Shown here: one piece after another, positions 1-7,896 of the stretch | How the letters are laid out: the number at the start of each line of letters is the position of its first letter | Numbering within the stretch: the first letter of the stretch is position 1 | NCBI GenBank assembly: GCA_022563075.1 | Contig: JADFOC010000076.1 | Coordinates: forward strand, 1-8,718 | DNA: 8,718 bases | Reading direction: 5' to 3' | From: Pseudomonadota bacterium | GTDB taxonomy: Bacteria; Pseudomonadota; Gammaproteobacteria; Pseudomonadales; Pseudohongiellaceae | Notes under the pieces: model-generated | What the model was told of the DNA's origin: nothing | The model's input: the letters and a program-made list of their open reading frames with translations, nothing else | Databases searched by the model: none | Translations under genes and position numbers: made by a program

Positions 1-1938
1 CTCACTGAACCTGGCGCCCAGCGAATCTGGTATATCGCCGATGCTTTTAGAGAGGGTTGGTCGGTCAACACGGTGGCTGAGCTCACTGGCATAGACCCCT
101 GGTTTCTGATTCAGATCGAAGATGTGATCAATACGGAGAATTCCGTTGCCAAGCAGTTGCTCGCAAATTTAGACAACGCTGAGATGTTTCGCCTTAAACG
201 CATGGGTTTTTCAGATTTGCGGCTGTCGCAACTGCTCGGTGTCAGCGAACTCGACGTACAGCAGGCCCGGCATAAGCTCGGTATTAGGCCCGTATACAAA
301 CGCGTCGATACCTGCGCTGCCGAGTTTGTATCTGCAACTGCCTATATGTACTCCACTTATGAAGAGGAATGCGAGGCCGATCCAACTGACCGTAAGAAAA
401 TCATGGTGTTGGGTGGCGGACCAAATCGCATCGGTCAGGGCATTGAATTCGATTATTGCTGTGTACATGCGGCACTGGCCATGCGCGAAGATGGCTACGA
501 AACCATCATGGTAAATTGCAATCCAGAAACGGTTTCGACGGATTTCAACATTTCCGATCGACTCTATTTTGAACCGTTGACCTTCGAGGATGTCATAGAA
601 ATCGCCGAGCTTGAAAAACCAGAAGGGGTCATCGTGCAGTTTGGTGGTCAAACGCCACTGAATCTGGTCAAGCGTCTCGCCGATGCAGGTGTGCCTATAA
701 TTGGTACGTCGCCCGACGCGATTGATCGAGCGGAAGATCGTGAACGATTTCAGCACTTGATCCAAAAACTGGGACTTAAACAACCGCCAAACTGTATCGT
801 GCGCAGTGTGGAGGAGAGCATCGACGCAGCTCATAGCCTCTCCTTTCCACTGGTGGTGCGCCCTTCCTATGTGCTGGGCGGTCGCGCCATGGAAATTGTC
901 TACAACGAAAAAGAGCTGAAGCGCTACATGCATGAAGCGGTCAAGGTCTCTAAAGAGAGTCCGGTATTACTGGATTATTTTTTGAGTTCGGCTATCGAGA
1001 TCGACGTAGATCTGGTCAGTGACGGCGAGCGAGTGGTGGTAGGTGCGATCATGCAACATATCGAACAGGCCGGTATCCATTCCGGAGATTCGGCCTGTTC
1101 GTTACCACCCTACAATTTGCCACATGAAGTGCAGGACAAGATTCGGGAACAGGTGTCCAGTCTGGCTATGGAATTAGGTGTGATTGGATTGATGAATACT
1201 CAGCTCGCCTACCAGGATGGAGAAATTTACATCATCGAAGTAAACCCTCGAGCTTCTCGTACCGTACCCTTTGTCTCAAAATGCATTGGGCGCTCGCTGG
1301 CAAAAATCGCTGCTCGTTGTATGATTGGTACAAAACTGGAGGATCAGGATTTTACCAGAGAGATAATTCCGCAGACCTATGCCGTTAAGGAAGCCGTGTT
1401 CCCATTCAACAAGTTCCCTGGCGTAGATCCCATCCTCGGTCCGGAGATGAAGTCGACCGGTGAGGTGATGGGAGTAGGCAAGACCTTCGCGGAAGCCTAC
1501 GCCAAGGCGCAGATGGGTGCGGGAGAAGTATTTGCCCGCGGCGGCAATGTCTTCATCAGCGTTCGAGATCCTGATAAGCCCTTCGTGGTTGAAGTCGCGC
1601 AGAAATTGAAGGCTTTGGGCTATGCCCTGATAGCCACTCATGGGACTGCGAAAGTAATAGAAGACGCCGGTATACCTGTCACCGGGGTAAATAAGGTGGC
1701 AGAAGGTAGACCTCACATAGTTGATATGCTAAAAAATGATGAGATTCAGATGGTTTTTAATACAACGGAAGGGAAGCAGGCTATCTCGGACTCTTCTCTG
1801 ATCAGACGCACCGCGTTACGGCACGACGTATTCTGTACCACAACTATTGCTGGTGCTCTCGCAGTTTGCGAAGCGCTGGCTTTTGGCAATTCCATGTCTG
1901 TTTACACGATTCAGCAACTGCACGCCGACCTGCATTAA
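1..1938 (+). CDS. carB: Carbamoyl-phosphate synthase large subunit, 5'-truncated by window edge
   Basis: This is the large subunit of carbamoyl-phosphate synthase, which makes carbamoyl phosphate from bicarbonate, ATP and ammonia channelled from the CarA glutaminase, for pyrimidine and arginine synthesis. The frame is open from base 1, so 645 residues are visible and about 430 N-terminal residues of the usual ~1073 lie outside. The fragment begins in the oligomerisation domain (residues 1 to ~125, [10 protein letters not shown] near the start). The second ATP-grasp domain, which phosphorylates carbamate, follows with [13 protein letters not shown] at ~135-147, [13 protein letters not shown], and a [12 protein letters not shown] metal/ATP segment. 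The last ~135 residues are the MGS-like allosteric domain; THGTA, NKV and NTT are the positions that bind UMP/IMP in E. coli, so normal nucleotide control is inferred. The GTG at 73 is internal, not a start. carA is expected just upstream. The call is very secure. Confidence 0.98.
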   Translation, partial: LTEPGAQRIWYIADAFREGWSVNTVAELTGIDPWFLIQIEDVINTENSVAKQLLANLDNAEMFRLKRMGFSDLRLSQLLGVSELDVQQARHKLGIRPVYKRVDTCAAEFVSATAYMYSTYEEECEADPTDRKKIMVLGGGPNRIGQGIEFDYCCVHAALAMREDGYETIMVNCNPETVSTDFNISDRLYFEPLTFEDVIEIAELEKPEGVIVQFGGQTPLNLVKRLADAGVPIIGTSPDAIDRAEDRERFQHLIQKLGLKQPPNCIVRSVEESIDAAHSLSFPLVVRPSYVLGGRAMEIVYNEKELKRYMHEAVKVSKESPVLLDYFLSSAIEIDVDLVSDGERVVVGAIMQHIEQAGIHSGDSACSLPPYNLPHEVQDKIREQVSSLAMELGVIGLMNTQLAYQDGEIYIIEVNPRASRTVPFVSKCIGRSLAKIAARCMIGTKLEDQDFTREIIPQTYAVKEAVFPFNKFPGVDPILGPEMKSTGEVMGVGKTFAEAYAKAQMGAGEVFARGGNVFISVRDPDKPFVVEVAQKLKALGYALIATHGTAKVIEDAGIPVTGVNKVAEGRPHIVDMLKNDEIQMVFNTTEGKQAISDSSLIRRTALRHDVFCTTTIAGALAVCEALAFGNSMSVYTIQQLHADLH

Positions 1939-1947
1939 TCCGGTCGG
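1925..1947 (+). other. GC-rich inverted repeat spanning the carB stop codon
   Basis: CCGACC (1925-1930) and GGTCGG (1942-1947) form a perfect 6-bp stem around an 11-nt loop that contains the carB TAA. No T-run follows, so it does not look like a standard intrinsic terminator. It could be an mRNA 3'-end or processing structure between carB and greA, or it could be chance. Confidence 0.3.
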
Positions 1948-1999
1948 AGATTCGGTCTTAGCGCGAGTAGCATAATCAAGATCGAAGCCAAGGTTATTT

Positions 2000-2476
2000 A
2001 TGCATAAAGTACCCATGACAGTCGAAGGCGCGGACAGCCTGCGCAAAGAACTCACCGAGTTGAAGTCTGTAGTGCGACCGAAAATATCTAGCGCTATCGC
2101 CGAAGCGAGGGCACACGGCGATCTCAAGGAAAATGCGGAGTATCATGCCGCGCGCGAACAACAAAGTTTTTGTGAAGGTCGCATTACCGAAATCGAGAAT
2201 AAACTGTCCGTTGCAGAGGTGATTGATATCACCAAGATTGAAGCGACCGGACGCGTGATTTTTGGCAGCACCATCACCCTGATCAATCTCGATACGGAAA
2301 AATCCGTAACCTATCAAATAGTTGGTGAAGATGAGGCCGATGTGCCTGCTGGCAAGATCTCGGTTATCTCGCCCATAGCGCGTGCCATGATGGGCAAGCA
2401 GGAAGGTGATGAAGTTGTGGTTAATGCACCTGGCGGTGATTTGGAGTTTGAAATCAATTCTGTCAAACTCATCTAA
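2000..2476 (+). CDS. greA: Transcription elongation factor GreA
   Basis: GreA enters the secondary channel of RNA polymerase and stimulates cleavage of the 3' end of backtracked RNA, rescuing stalled complexes. The protein is 158 residues, the same as E. coli GreA. The N-terminal half (~1-75) is the antiparallel coiled coil. Its tip carries [16 protein letters not shown], with the acidic residues D41 and E44 at the same positions as the E. coli catalytic pair. The C-terminal half (~80-158) is the FKBP-like RNA polymerase-binding domain, including DDEAD-like EDEADV and SPIAR. The ATG at 2000 is supported by AAGG at 1990-1993 with 6-nt spacing and by the family N-terminus (MHKVPMT against MQAIPMT in E. 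coli). It lies 61 bp after carB. A CATAAT at 1971-1976 resembles a -10 box, but I see no matching -35, so co-transcription with carAB is as likely. Confidence 0.98.
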   Translation: MHKVPMTVEGADSLRKELTELKSVVRPKISSAIAEARAHGDLKENAEYHAAREQQSFCEGRITEIENKLSVAEVIDITKIEATGRVIFGSTITLINLDTEKSVTYQIVGEDEADVPAGKISVISPIARAMMGKQEGDEVVVNAPGGDLEFEINSVKLI

Positions 2477-2494
2477 CTTGTTTTCTGGTTAGAT
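2471..2494. terminator. Inverted repeat in the convergent greA/yhbY gap, possible weak bidirectional terminator
   Basis: ATCTAAC (2471-2477) and GTTAGAT (2488-2494) form a perfect 7-bp stem with a 10-nt loop. The left arm contains the greA TAA, and the repeat ends 3 bp before the yhbY stop. Being between two convergent genes is what one expects of a shared 3'-end structure. The stem is AT-rich and neither side has a clear T-run, so termination is only a guess. Confidence 0.3.
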
Positions 2495-2497
2495 TGG

Positions 2498-2809
2498 CTA
2501 CGAGCGATTTCGAAGCAAATTAGACCAACGCAGATCCTGATTTTTGGTGGCCTTATACAGCAGCAAAACCTGTCCAATACTTTGTATGCACTCGGCACTA
2601 AATTCGGCACAAATTGACTCTGCTAGCGCCTTCTTTTCGGCTTTGCTGGAAACGACGAGCTTGATTTTGATCAGTTCATGATCATTGAGTGCGCGATCTA
2701 TTTCGGCTTTGATATTTTCGGTCATGCCTTTTTGCGCGATGATCACGATCGGTTTCAGCTGGTGACCGATGGTCCTGAATTGTTTTCTAGCGGCGCTGCT
2801 TAAAGTCAT
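2498..2809 (-). CDS. yhbY: CRM-domain RNA-binding protein YhbY, ribosome-associated
   Basis: This is a 103-residue single CRM-domain protein (E. coli YhbY is 97 residues). The family binds RNA and is known to associate with precursors of the 50S subunit, so a role in large-subunit assembly is likely. The recognisable core runs LKPIVIIAQKGMTE (18-31), then EIDRALNDHELIKIKL with the conserved helix and strand, then IGQVLLLYK near residues 78-86. One oddity is the loop normally written GxxG: here it is AQKG (residues 25-28), with alanine for the first glycine. The ATG has only a poor ribosome site (AGG three bases upstream), but no better start aligns with the family. The gene is convergent with greA and divergent from rlmE, the usual gammaproteobacterial arrangement. 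Confidence 0.95.
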   Translation of the reverse strand: MTLSSAARKQFRTIGHQLKPIVIIAQKGMTENIKAEIDRALNDHELIKIKLVVSSKAEKKALAESICAEFSAECIQSIGQVLLLYKATKNQDLRWSNLLRNRS

Positions 2810-2842
2810 TGACCTGGGAGTCTGTAAACAAAATGGAAGCGG

Positions 2843-2851
2843 ATTCTAGCA
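2843..2851 (-). promoter_or_regulatory. Extended -10 promoter element for yhbY
   Basis: On the minus strand the sequence reads TGC-TAGAAT, which fits an extended -10 (TGn before a hexamer one base off TATAAT). No good -35 lies upstream, which extended -10 promoters can tolerate. Transcription would start near 2836, about 27 nt before the yhbY ATG. On the plus strand TGTAAT at 2855-2860 could serve rlmE, but its -35 (ATGGAA, 2833-2838) is poor. Confidence 0.4.
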
Positions 2852-2898
2852 CGATGTAATTGATCGAATTCAGATTAAATAGTGGATAAGGATTAACC

Positions 2899-3525
2899 AT
2901 GGCTCGTTCCAAGAGCAGCAAACGGTGGCTGCGGGAGCATTTCGAAGATTCTTACGTAAAACGCAGTCAGCAAGAAGGCTACCGCTCCCGCGCCAGTTTT
3001 AAATTGTTGGAAATTCAAGACCAGGACAATTTAATTCGTGCCGGCATGACCGTGGTGGATTTGGGTGCTGCTCCAGGCGGTTGGTCCCAAGTGGCGGCGG
3101 AATTAGTGGGCGCAAAAGGCAGAGTGCTGGCCACTGACATTTTACCCATGGATAGCATAGTTGGCGTGGAGTTTGTGCAGGGAGATTTCACCGAGCAAAC
3201 TGTCCTGGATGGACTGCTGAGGCGCTTGAAAAGTGATGCTGCGGACCTTGTAATCTCAGATATGGCCCCAAATATGAGTGGAGTGAAGGCTATAGATCAA
3301 CCCAGGGTCATGTATCTGGCCGAGCTGGCGCTGGATATGGCAAGATCTACACTTAAACCAGGCGCGTATTTCTTGGTAAAAGTGTTCCATGGCGAGGGCT
3401 TTGAAGCTTTTCAGCAAGAGTTACGGCACAGCTTTAGCAGCGTCAAAGTCAGAAAACCTGACGCTTCCAGGGCGAGATCGAGCGAAATATACCTAATTTC
3501 AGGCGGATTTCACCCGCAGGATTGA
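2899..3525 (+). CDS. rlmE: 23S rRNA (uridine-2552 2'-O)-methyltransferase RlmE (FtsJ/RrmJ)
   Basis: RlmE transfers a methyl group from S-adenosylmethionine to the 2'-OH of U2552 in the 23S rRNA A-loop, a late step of 50S assembly. The protein has 208 residues (E. coli 209). The Rossmann-type SAM motif [13 protein letters not shown] lies at 52-64. The catalytic tetrad of the family is all present: K35 (in RASFKLLEI), D121 (SDMAPNMSG), K161 (VKVFHGEGF) and E196 (RARSSEIYL). The N-terminal basic stretch (RSKSSKRW) suits rRNA contact. The ATG at 2899 has a good ribosome site, TAAGGA at 2887-2892, six bases upstream. In E. coli the rlmE-ftsH pair is heat-shock controlled; I looked for a sigma-32 type promoter in the 89 bp upstream and found none. 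Confidence 0.98.
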   Translation: MARSKSSKRWLREHFEDSYVKRSQQEGYRSRASFKLLEIQDQDNLIRAGMTVVDLGAAPGGWSQVAAELVGAKGRVLATDILPMDSIVGVEFVQGDFTEQTVLDGLLRRLKSDAADLVISDMAPNMSGVKAIDQPRVMYLAELALDMARSTLKPGAYFLVKVFHGEGFEAFQQELRHSFSSVKVRKPDASRARSSEIYLISGGFHPQD

Positions 3526-3550
3526 ATTTACGTGCAAAATATTGTGTAAA
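3522..3550 (+). promoter_or_regulatory. Possible sigma-70 promoter for ftsH overlapping the rlmE stop
   Basis: TTGAAT (3522-3527, 4 of 6 matches to the -35) and TGTAAA (3545-3550, 4 of 6 to the -10) are 17 bp apart. A second -10-like TAGAAT sits at 3554-3559 but has a poorer partner. Such matches are common by chance; the only support is position, at the head of an unusually long leader before ftsH. Confidence 0.22.
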
Positions 3551-3663
3551 CATTAGAATTACAGTTACAGTGGAGCACCGGTTGGAATAGAGTGGTTGGC
3601 TGAAACTCAGCTCCCCGCAGTTACTCTCAGCGTCAATTCTTTAACCCATTGGGGGATAAACCC
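3526..3663 (+). other. ftsH leader with short hairpin and possible anti-SD pairing
   Basis: This 138-bp spacer between rlmE and ftsH has no ORF worth calling. GCTGA (3599-3603) and TCAGC (3607-3611) form a 5-bp hairpin with a 3-nt loop. Directly after it, TCCCC (3612-3616) is complementary to GGGGA (3652-3656), part of the ftsH ribosome site, so the leader could fold over its own start region. The 7-base sequence CAGTTAC also occurs twice (3562-3568, 3618-3624). No T-run or clear terminator separates rlmE from ftsH, so read-through is expected. Regulation by this fold is inference only. Confidence 0.35.
3651..3656 (+). promoter_or_regulatory. Ribosome binding site that decides the ftsH start (TTG at 3664)
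   Basis: GGGGGA lies seven bases before the TTG at 3664 and sixteen before the ATG at 3673. It overlaps the other candidate, TTG 3649, which has no ribosome site of its own. Spacing therefore favours 3664. E. coli ftsH also has a TTG three codons before the ATG of its MAKN N-terminus, which supports the same choice. Confidence 0.6.
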
Positions 3664-5604
3664 TTGAATGACATGGCCAAAAACCTGATTCTCTGGATGA
3701 TAATAGCCGGTGTGTTGTTGATGGTTTTCAGCAATATCAACCAGGAAACCAACCCAGACGAAATCTACTACTCTGAGTTTATAAATGAAGTGCGCTCACG
3801 CGGAGTGCGCTATGTGGAGATAGCTGGAGTGGAGATTGTTGGAATCAGATCCGACAATTCGCAATTTCGGACACGAATTCCGCTAATTGGCGACGATCAG
3901 TTGATCGATGAACTGTTGGAATATGGGGTAGATATTAAAGCGGATGAACCGAAGAAGCGAAGCATCTGGTCCGACTTGCTAGTAGCCAGTTTCCCAATAT
4001 TAATTATCATCGCGCTGTTTTTCTTCTTCATGCGACAAATGCAGGGCGGTGGTGCCGGCGGCAAGGGCGGACCGATGTCATTCGGCAAGAGCAAGGCCAA
4101 GTTGCTGGGTGAAGATCAGATCAAAATCACCTTCGCCGATGTTGCTGGGGTGGACGAAGCGAAAGCAGACGTACAGGAACTTGTTGAGTTCTTGCGGGAA
4201 CCCGATAAATTCCAACGCCTTGGAGGTCGTATCCCTCGAGGTATTCTAATGATAGGTCAACCCGGTACCGGTAAGACTCTATTAGCCAGGGCCATAGCCG
4301 GTGAAGCTAAAGTTCCTTTCTTTTCCATTTCCGGATCAGACTTCGTAGAAATGTTTGTCGGTGTGGGTGCCTCACGGGTTCGAGATATGTTTGAGCAGGC
4401 CAAGAAACAAGCTCCCTGCATTATATTTATTGATGAGATTGATGCGGTGGGTCGGCATCGTGGTGCTGGTTTGGGGGGCGGAGATGACGAACTCGAGCAA
4501 ACCTTAAATCAATTGCTGGTGGAAATGGATGGTTTTGAAGCCAACGATGGTGTCATCGTAATGGCAGCCACCAACAGACCCGATGTACTGGATCCAGCAT
4601 TATTGCGCCCGGGCCGCTTCGATCGGCAAGTGGTTGTGAGTCTGCCTGACATTCGTGGTCGCGAACAAATACTAAAAGTACATATGCGCAAGGTGCCCAT
4701 CGACGACGACGTAAAGGCCAACGTGATTGCGCGTGGCACTCCTGGATTTTCTGGGGCCGACTTGGCCAATCTGGTGAATGAATCTGCATTGATTGCCGCC
4801 CGAGGCAGCTTGCGGTTGGTGACCATGGATGAATTTGAGAAAGCCAAAGACAAGATCATGATGGGTGCTGAACGTAAATCTATGGTCATGTCAGAAAAAG
4901 AAAAACTGAATACGGCGTATCACGAAGCAGGTCACGCCATCGTTGGGAGATTAGTTCCGGAACATGATCCGGTCTATAAGGTTAGTATCATTCCCCGCGG
5001 GCGAGCATTAGGTATTACCATGTTTCTGCCTGTGGAAGATCGTTATTCTCTGAGCAAGCAACACATTTTAAGCTCGATTTGCAGTCTTTACGGTGGTCGA
5101 GTTGCCGAAGAGATTACCCTGGGTAAAGATGGCGTGACAACTGGCGCCTCTAATGACATTCAGCGTGCCACAGAAATGGCCAGAAACATGGTCACCAAGT
5201 GGGGTTTATCTGAAGAGCTGGGTCCTGTGCTCTACTCCGAGGAAGAGGGCGAAATATTTCTTGGTAAATCCGTCGCGATGCAGCCAAAAACGGTATCCGT
5301 CGATACAGCTACAGCGATTGATAAAGAAGTGCGCAGGATCATCGACGCATGTTACAAGAGGGCCAAAGAGCTGCTTGAGAGTAACAGGGAGCTGTTGGAG
5401 GCGATGAAAGATGCGTGGATGGAGTACGAGACAATCGATGCCGATCAGATCGATGACATTATGAGTGGTAAGAAGCCACGTCTCCCGGCTGACTGGTCCG
5501 ATAACAGCAACAATGATTCTGGTGGCTCTAAAGTAAAAAAAAAAAAAGACAAAGACGAGATCGATAGTTCTAGCAAGATTGGTGGTCCTGCAAGCGAACA
5601 CTAG
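3664..5604 (+). CDS. ftsH: ATP-dependent zinc metalloprotease FtsH
   Basis: FtsH is the hexameric inner-membrane AAA+ protease that extracts and degrades membrane proteins and regulators such as LpxC and sigma-32 in E. coli. From TTG 3664 it has 646 residues, close to the usual ~645. Order: N-terminal membrane helix (~8-24), periplasmic domain, second helix (~105-121), AAA domain with Walker A GQPGTGKT (198-205), pore loop MFVG (~230-233), Walker B IIFIDEID (253-260) and LRPGRFDRQ carrying the arginine fingers. The peptidase follows, with HEAGH (420-424) and the third zinc ligand D498 in TGASNDI. Oddities: Walker A has Q for the usual P, and the normally invariant GGGHDEREQ reads GGGDDELEQ (271-279). 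The tail is Lys/Ser/Asp-rich and includes KKKK encoded by a 13-A run. folP follows after 35 bp. Starts at 3649 (651 residues) or ATG 3673 (643) cannot be excluded. Confidence 0.97.
   Translation: MNDMAKNLILWMIIAGVLLMVFSNINQETNPDEIYYSEFINEVRSRGVRYVEIAGVEIVGIRSDNSQFRTRIPLIGDDQLIDELLEYGVDIKADEPKKRSIWSDLLVASFPILIIIALFFFFMRQMQGGGAGGKGGPMSFGKSKAKLLGEDQIKITFADVAGVDEAKADVQELVEFLREPDKFQRLGGRIPRGILMIGQPGTGKTLLARAIAGEAKVPFFSISGSDFVEMFVGVGASRVRDMFEQAKKQAPCIIFIDEIDAVGRHRGAGLGGGDDELEQTLNQLLVEMDGFEANDGVIVMAATNRPDVLDPALLRPGRFDRQVVVSLPDIRGREQILKVHMRKVPIDDDVKANVIARGTPGFSGADLANLVNESALIAARGSLRLVTMDEFEKAKDKIMMGAERKSMVMSEKEKLNTAYHEAGHAIVGRLVPEHDPVYKVSIIPRGRALGITMFLPVEDRYSLSKQHILSSICSLYGGRVAEEITLGKDGVTTGASNDIQRATEMARNMVTKWGLSEELGPVLYSEEEGEIFLGKSVAMQPKTVSVDTATAIDKEVRRIIDACYKRAKELLESNRELLEAMKDAWMEYETIDADQIDDIMSGKKPRLPADWSDNSNNDSGGSKVKKKKDKDEIDSSSKIGGPASEH
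5535..5547 (+). repeat. Thirteen-A homopolymer inside the ftsH 3' end
   Basis: Thirteen consecutive A residues encode the third base of a valine and four lysine codons near the ftsH C-terminus. Tracts this long are prone to polymerase slippage. Gaining one A would give a short tail stopping at TAG 5565. Losing one A would open a different frame that runs to TGA 5675-5677, inside folP. The current length keeps FtsH intact. Confidence 0.95.
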
Positions 5605-5639
5605 TTCCAGTTCAACCAATCCTTTCGCAGCGTTGCACA

Positions 5640-6503
5640 GTGGCATTTTCTATTATAGCTGGAGACAGAAAGATTGATCTGTCTTTTCCTGTCTGTATGG
5701 GAATTATCAATGCAACCCCCGATTCATTTTCCGATGGCTCCGACTTAAGAAAAAATAGTAGCGAGCAATTTCGCATTGATATAGATAAATCGCTCTACAG
5801 AGCTGAAGCCATGGTTCAGGCTGGCGCCACCTTTATCGATGTGGGTGGTGAATCGACTCGACCCGGTGCCATAAAAGTTTCAACACAAACAGAGTTAGAT
5901 CGGGTGATTCCTGTCATTCAGTCGATTCGTAGCAATCTAGATATTTGTATCTCAATCGATACCAGCTCTGCTGAGGTGATGGCTGCAGCCATCAGCGCAG
6001 GTGCGGAGTTGGTAAATGATATTCGCGCTCTAATTGGCGAACACACTGTCGATGTAGTCAAACAAGGCCGTGCAGCAGTCTGTCTGATGCACATGCAGGG
6101 CGAGCCAGGCACCATGCAAGAAAACTTCACTTATGCAGATGTGGTAAGTGAAGTCTTAGCATTCTTACGCGATAGGGTTCGGTTTTGTTTGGATAATGGT
6201 ATCAGCAGAGATCGCCTCATAATCGACCCGGGGTTCGGATTCGGAAAGTCGATCGAACATAACTATCAGTTACTCAAAAATTTACCTCGTTTCGCTGTGT
6301 TGGAATTACCGCTGTTGGTTGGGATATCGCGTAAATCTATGATAGGCACTGTGGTCGATAGACCGGTCGATCAGCGATTGGCGGGATCAATCGCAGCTAC
6401 AAGTTATGCACTCTTGGGTGGGGCCAATATTATTCGGACCCACGATGTGGCTGCCACGATCGACGCAATTAAGGTAAACTCAGCCTATTCAAATAGCCAA
6501 TGA
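5640..6503 (+). CDS. folP: Dihydropteroate synthase FolP
   Basis: DHPS condenses 6-hydroxymethyl-dihydropterin pyrophosphate with p-aminobenzoate to give dihydropteroate, the step blocked by sulfonamides. The 287-residue TIM-barrel shows the family motifs in order: [10 protein letters not shown] (24-33), GGESTRPGA (69-77), ISIDTS (105-109), VNDIRAL (125-131), DPGFGFGK (196-203), GISRKSMIG (228-236) and IIRTHDV (264-270). The residues matching E. coli F28 and P64, where resistance changes occur, are F30 and P75, the unmutated type. The loop after SFSDG is about nine residues longer than in E. coli. The GTG at 5640 gives the expected N-terminal length, though no clear ribosome site precedes it; the next candidate, ATG 5697, would remove the first barrel strand. 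It sits 35 bp after ftsH and 7 bp before glmM, which suggests translation partly coupled to its neighbours. Confidence 0.97.
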   Translation: MAFSIIAGDRKIDLSFPVCMGIINATPDSFSDGSDLRKNSSEQFRIDIDKSLYRAEAMVQAGATFIDVGGESTRPGAIKVSTQTELDRVIPVIQSIRSNLDICISIDTSSAEVMAAAISAGAELVNDIRALIGEHTVDVVKQGRAAVCLMHMQGEPGTMQENFTYADVVSEVLAFLRDRVRFCLDNGISRDRLIIDPGFGFGKSIEHNYQLLKNLPRFAVLELPLLVGISRKSMIGTVVDRPVDQRLAGSIAATSYALLGGANIIRTHDVAATIDAIKVNSAYSNSQ

Positions 6504-6510
6504 GCATCAA

Positions 6511-7872
6511 ATGCAATTAAGAACAAAAAAATACTTTGGTACGGATGGGATTCGCGGCACCGTCGGCACCCCACCAATTACCCCGGATTTCATGTTGAAA
6601 CTAGGCTGGGCTGCGGGCAAGGTGTTCGCCCGCGAAGGTAATGGGCACAACAAAATTCTTATCGGTAAAGACACCAGGATTTCCGGCTATATGTTTGAGG
6701 CAGCGCTGGAAGCGGGAGTTACTGCAGCCGGAGTGAATATCAGTTTGCTTGGGCCCATGCCGACACCAGCGGTTGCTTATTTGACACGGACCTTACGAGC
6801 ACAAGCTGGCATCGTAATCAGTGCTTCACATAATTCCTTTGAAGACAATGGCATTAAATTTTTCTCCAGTGAAGGGACCAAACTTGCAGATGAAGTCGAG
6901 TATGCTATTGAAGAACAATTGGCAAAAACTGTGTCAACTGTCACCTCTCAATCATTAGGGAAAGCAACCCGTATCAACGACGCCGCCGGTCGGTACATTG
7001 AATTCTGCAAGAGCACTGTTGGATCGAGCCTCAAATTCAATGGCCTAAAAATAGTTGTTGATTGTGCTCATGGCTCTACATATCACATTGCACCCAATGT
7101 ATTTGAAGAACTTGGTGCCAAGGTAAAAGCCATAGGAGTTTCGCCGGACGGTCTGAATATCAATGAGCATAGTGGTTCAACGTCGCCACAAATTCTGGCC
7201 GAGACCGTGCTGGCCGAGCAAGCAGATCTGGGTATCGCGTTCGATGGTGATGGTGACCGACTGATCATGGTGAATCATCTCGGCAATATCGTAGACGGAG
7301 ATGAAATACTTTATGTGATCGCTCGAGACCGACGACGTCAAAATATCGATTTCGGTGGCGTAGTGGGAACGCAGATGAGTAATCTGGGATTGGAACTTGC
7401 TCTGGATGCGTTGGACGTGCCATTCGTGCGTAGCGCTGTCGGAGATCGCTACGTGATGAAGGAAATGTTGGCGCGAGGATGGAACTTGGGTGGTGAATCG
7501 TCGGGGCACATAATTTGTTTAGATGTTACAACAACTGGAGACGGCATTGTGTCGGCATTGCAGGCGCTGGCAGCGATAGTTAATAGCGAACAGCCATTAG
7601 CTGACTTGACCAGCAAAATGAGAAAACTGCCGCAGTCGATGATCAATGTAAAAATTGGCACGGCGGTCGATATTGCCACCAATAATAATATTCAGTCCGC
7701 GGTAACAGATGTTGAGAGCCAATTAGGGAAAAACGGCAGAGTTTTATTACGTCCTTCCGGCACTGAGCCTGTGTTGCGGGTTATGGTAGAAGGCGAAGAC
7801 TTGGATCTAGTAGACAGGCTCGCTCAGGAGCTTTCGGAAGTGGTTGCCACAGAGGTCGCCAGCCCTAATTGA
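6511..7872 (+). CDS. glmM: Phosphoglucosamine mutase GlmM
   Basis: GlmM converts glucosamine-6-phosphate to glucosamine-1-phosphate for UDP-GlcNAc, the precursor of peptidoglycan and LPS. The protein has 453 residues (E. coli 445). The start has the family signature [10 protein letters not shown] (7-16). The active-site loop is VISASHN with the phosphoserine at S106 (E. coli S102). The metal loop DGDGDR is at 245-250 (D245, D247, D249), the sugar-binding loop GGESSGH at 327-333, and the phosphate-binding loop RPSGTEP at 414-420. Oddity: the residue after SASHN is serine (S109) where nearly all superfamily members have proline. The ATG is 7 bp after the folP stop, and the only ribosome-site-like bases, TGAG at 6501-6504, overlap that stop codon, so coupled translation with folP is likely. 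Confidence 0.98.
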   Translation: MQLRTKKYFGTDGIRGTVGTPPITPDFMLKLGWAAGKVFAREGNGHNKILIGKDTRISGYMFEAALEAGVTAAGVNISLLGPMPTPAVAYLTRTLRAQAGIVISASHNSFEDNGIKFFSSEGTKLADEVEYAIEEQLAKTVSTVTSQSLGKATRINDAAGRYIEFCKSTVGSSLKFNGLKIVVDCAHGSTYHIAPNVFEELGAKVKAIGVSPDGLNINEHSGSTSPQILAETVLAEQADLGIAFDGDGDRLIMVNHLGNIVDGDEILYVIARDRRRQNIDFGGVVGTQMSNLGLELALDALDVPFVRSAVGDRYVMKEMLARGWNLGGESSGHIICLDVTTTGDGIVSALQALAAIVNSEQPLADLTSKMRKLPQSMINVKIGTAVDIATNNNIQSAVTDVESQLGKNGRVLLRPSGTEPVLRVMVEGEDLDLVDRLAQELSEVVATEVASPN

Positions 7873-7884
7873 AGCCCAGCCATT

Positions 7885-7896
7885 GTGTTGCAACAC
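7885..7896. repeat. Perfect 12-bp palindrome GTGTTGCAACAC between glmM and tpiA
   Basis: GTGTTG followed directly by CAACAC is an exact palindrome with no spacer, 13 bases after the glmM stop. It overlaps the -35 of the candidate tpiA promoter, the position of a typical repressor operator. With no loop and no T-run it is unlikely to be a terminator. No regulator is assigned. Confidence 0.5.

Noticed and set aside
73..75. GTG as the start of carB
   Set aside because: The frame is open back to base 1 and the upstream residues match the CarB oligomerisation domain, so this is an internal valine codon.
211..933. 240-codon open frame on the minus strand within carB
   Set aside because: It lies wholly antisense to a very well conserved carB region, has no recognisable domain or ribosome site, and is explained by the codon pattern of the true gene.
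1276..1716. 146-codon minus-strand frame inside carB
   Set aside because: It is antisense to the conserved synthetase and allosteric domains and shows no family features.
2810..2898. Search for a sigma-32 heat-shock promoter before rlmE
   Set aside because: Neither a CTTGAAA-like -35 nor a CCCCAT-like -10 with proper spacing is present. The CTGAAA ... CCCC at 3600-3616 before ftsH has far too short a spacer.
3649..3651. TTG as the ftsH start
   Set aside because: It has no ribosome site upstream and overlaps the GGGGGA that serves TTG 3664; the extra five residues do not match the family N-terminus.
5206..5646. 146-codon minus-strand frame over the ftsH 3' end, with a phenylalanine run
   Set aside because: The F-rich stretch is just the complement of the poly-A/lysine tract; there is no independent evidence for a gene.
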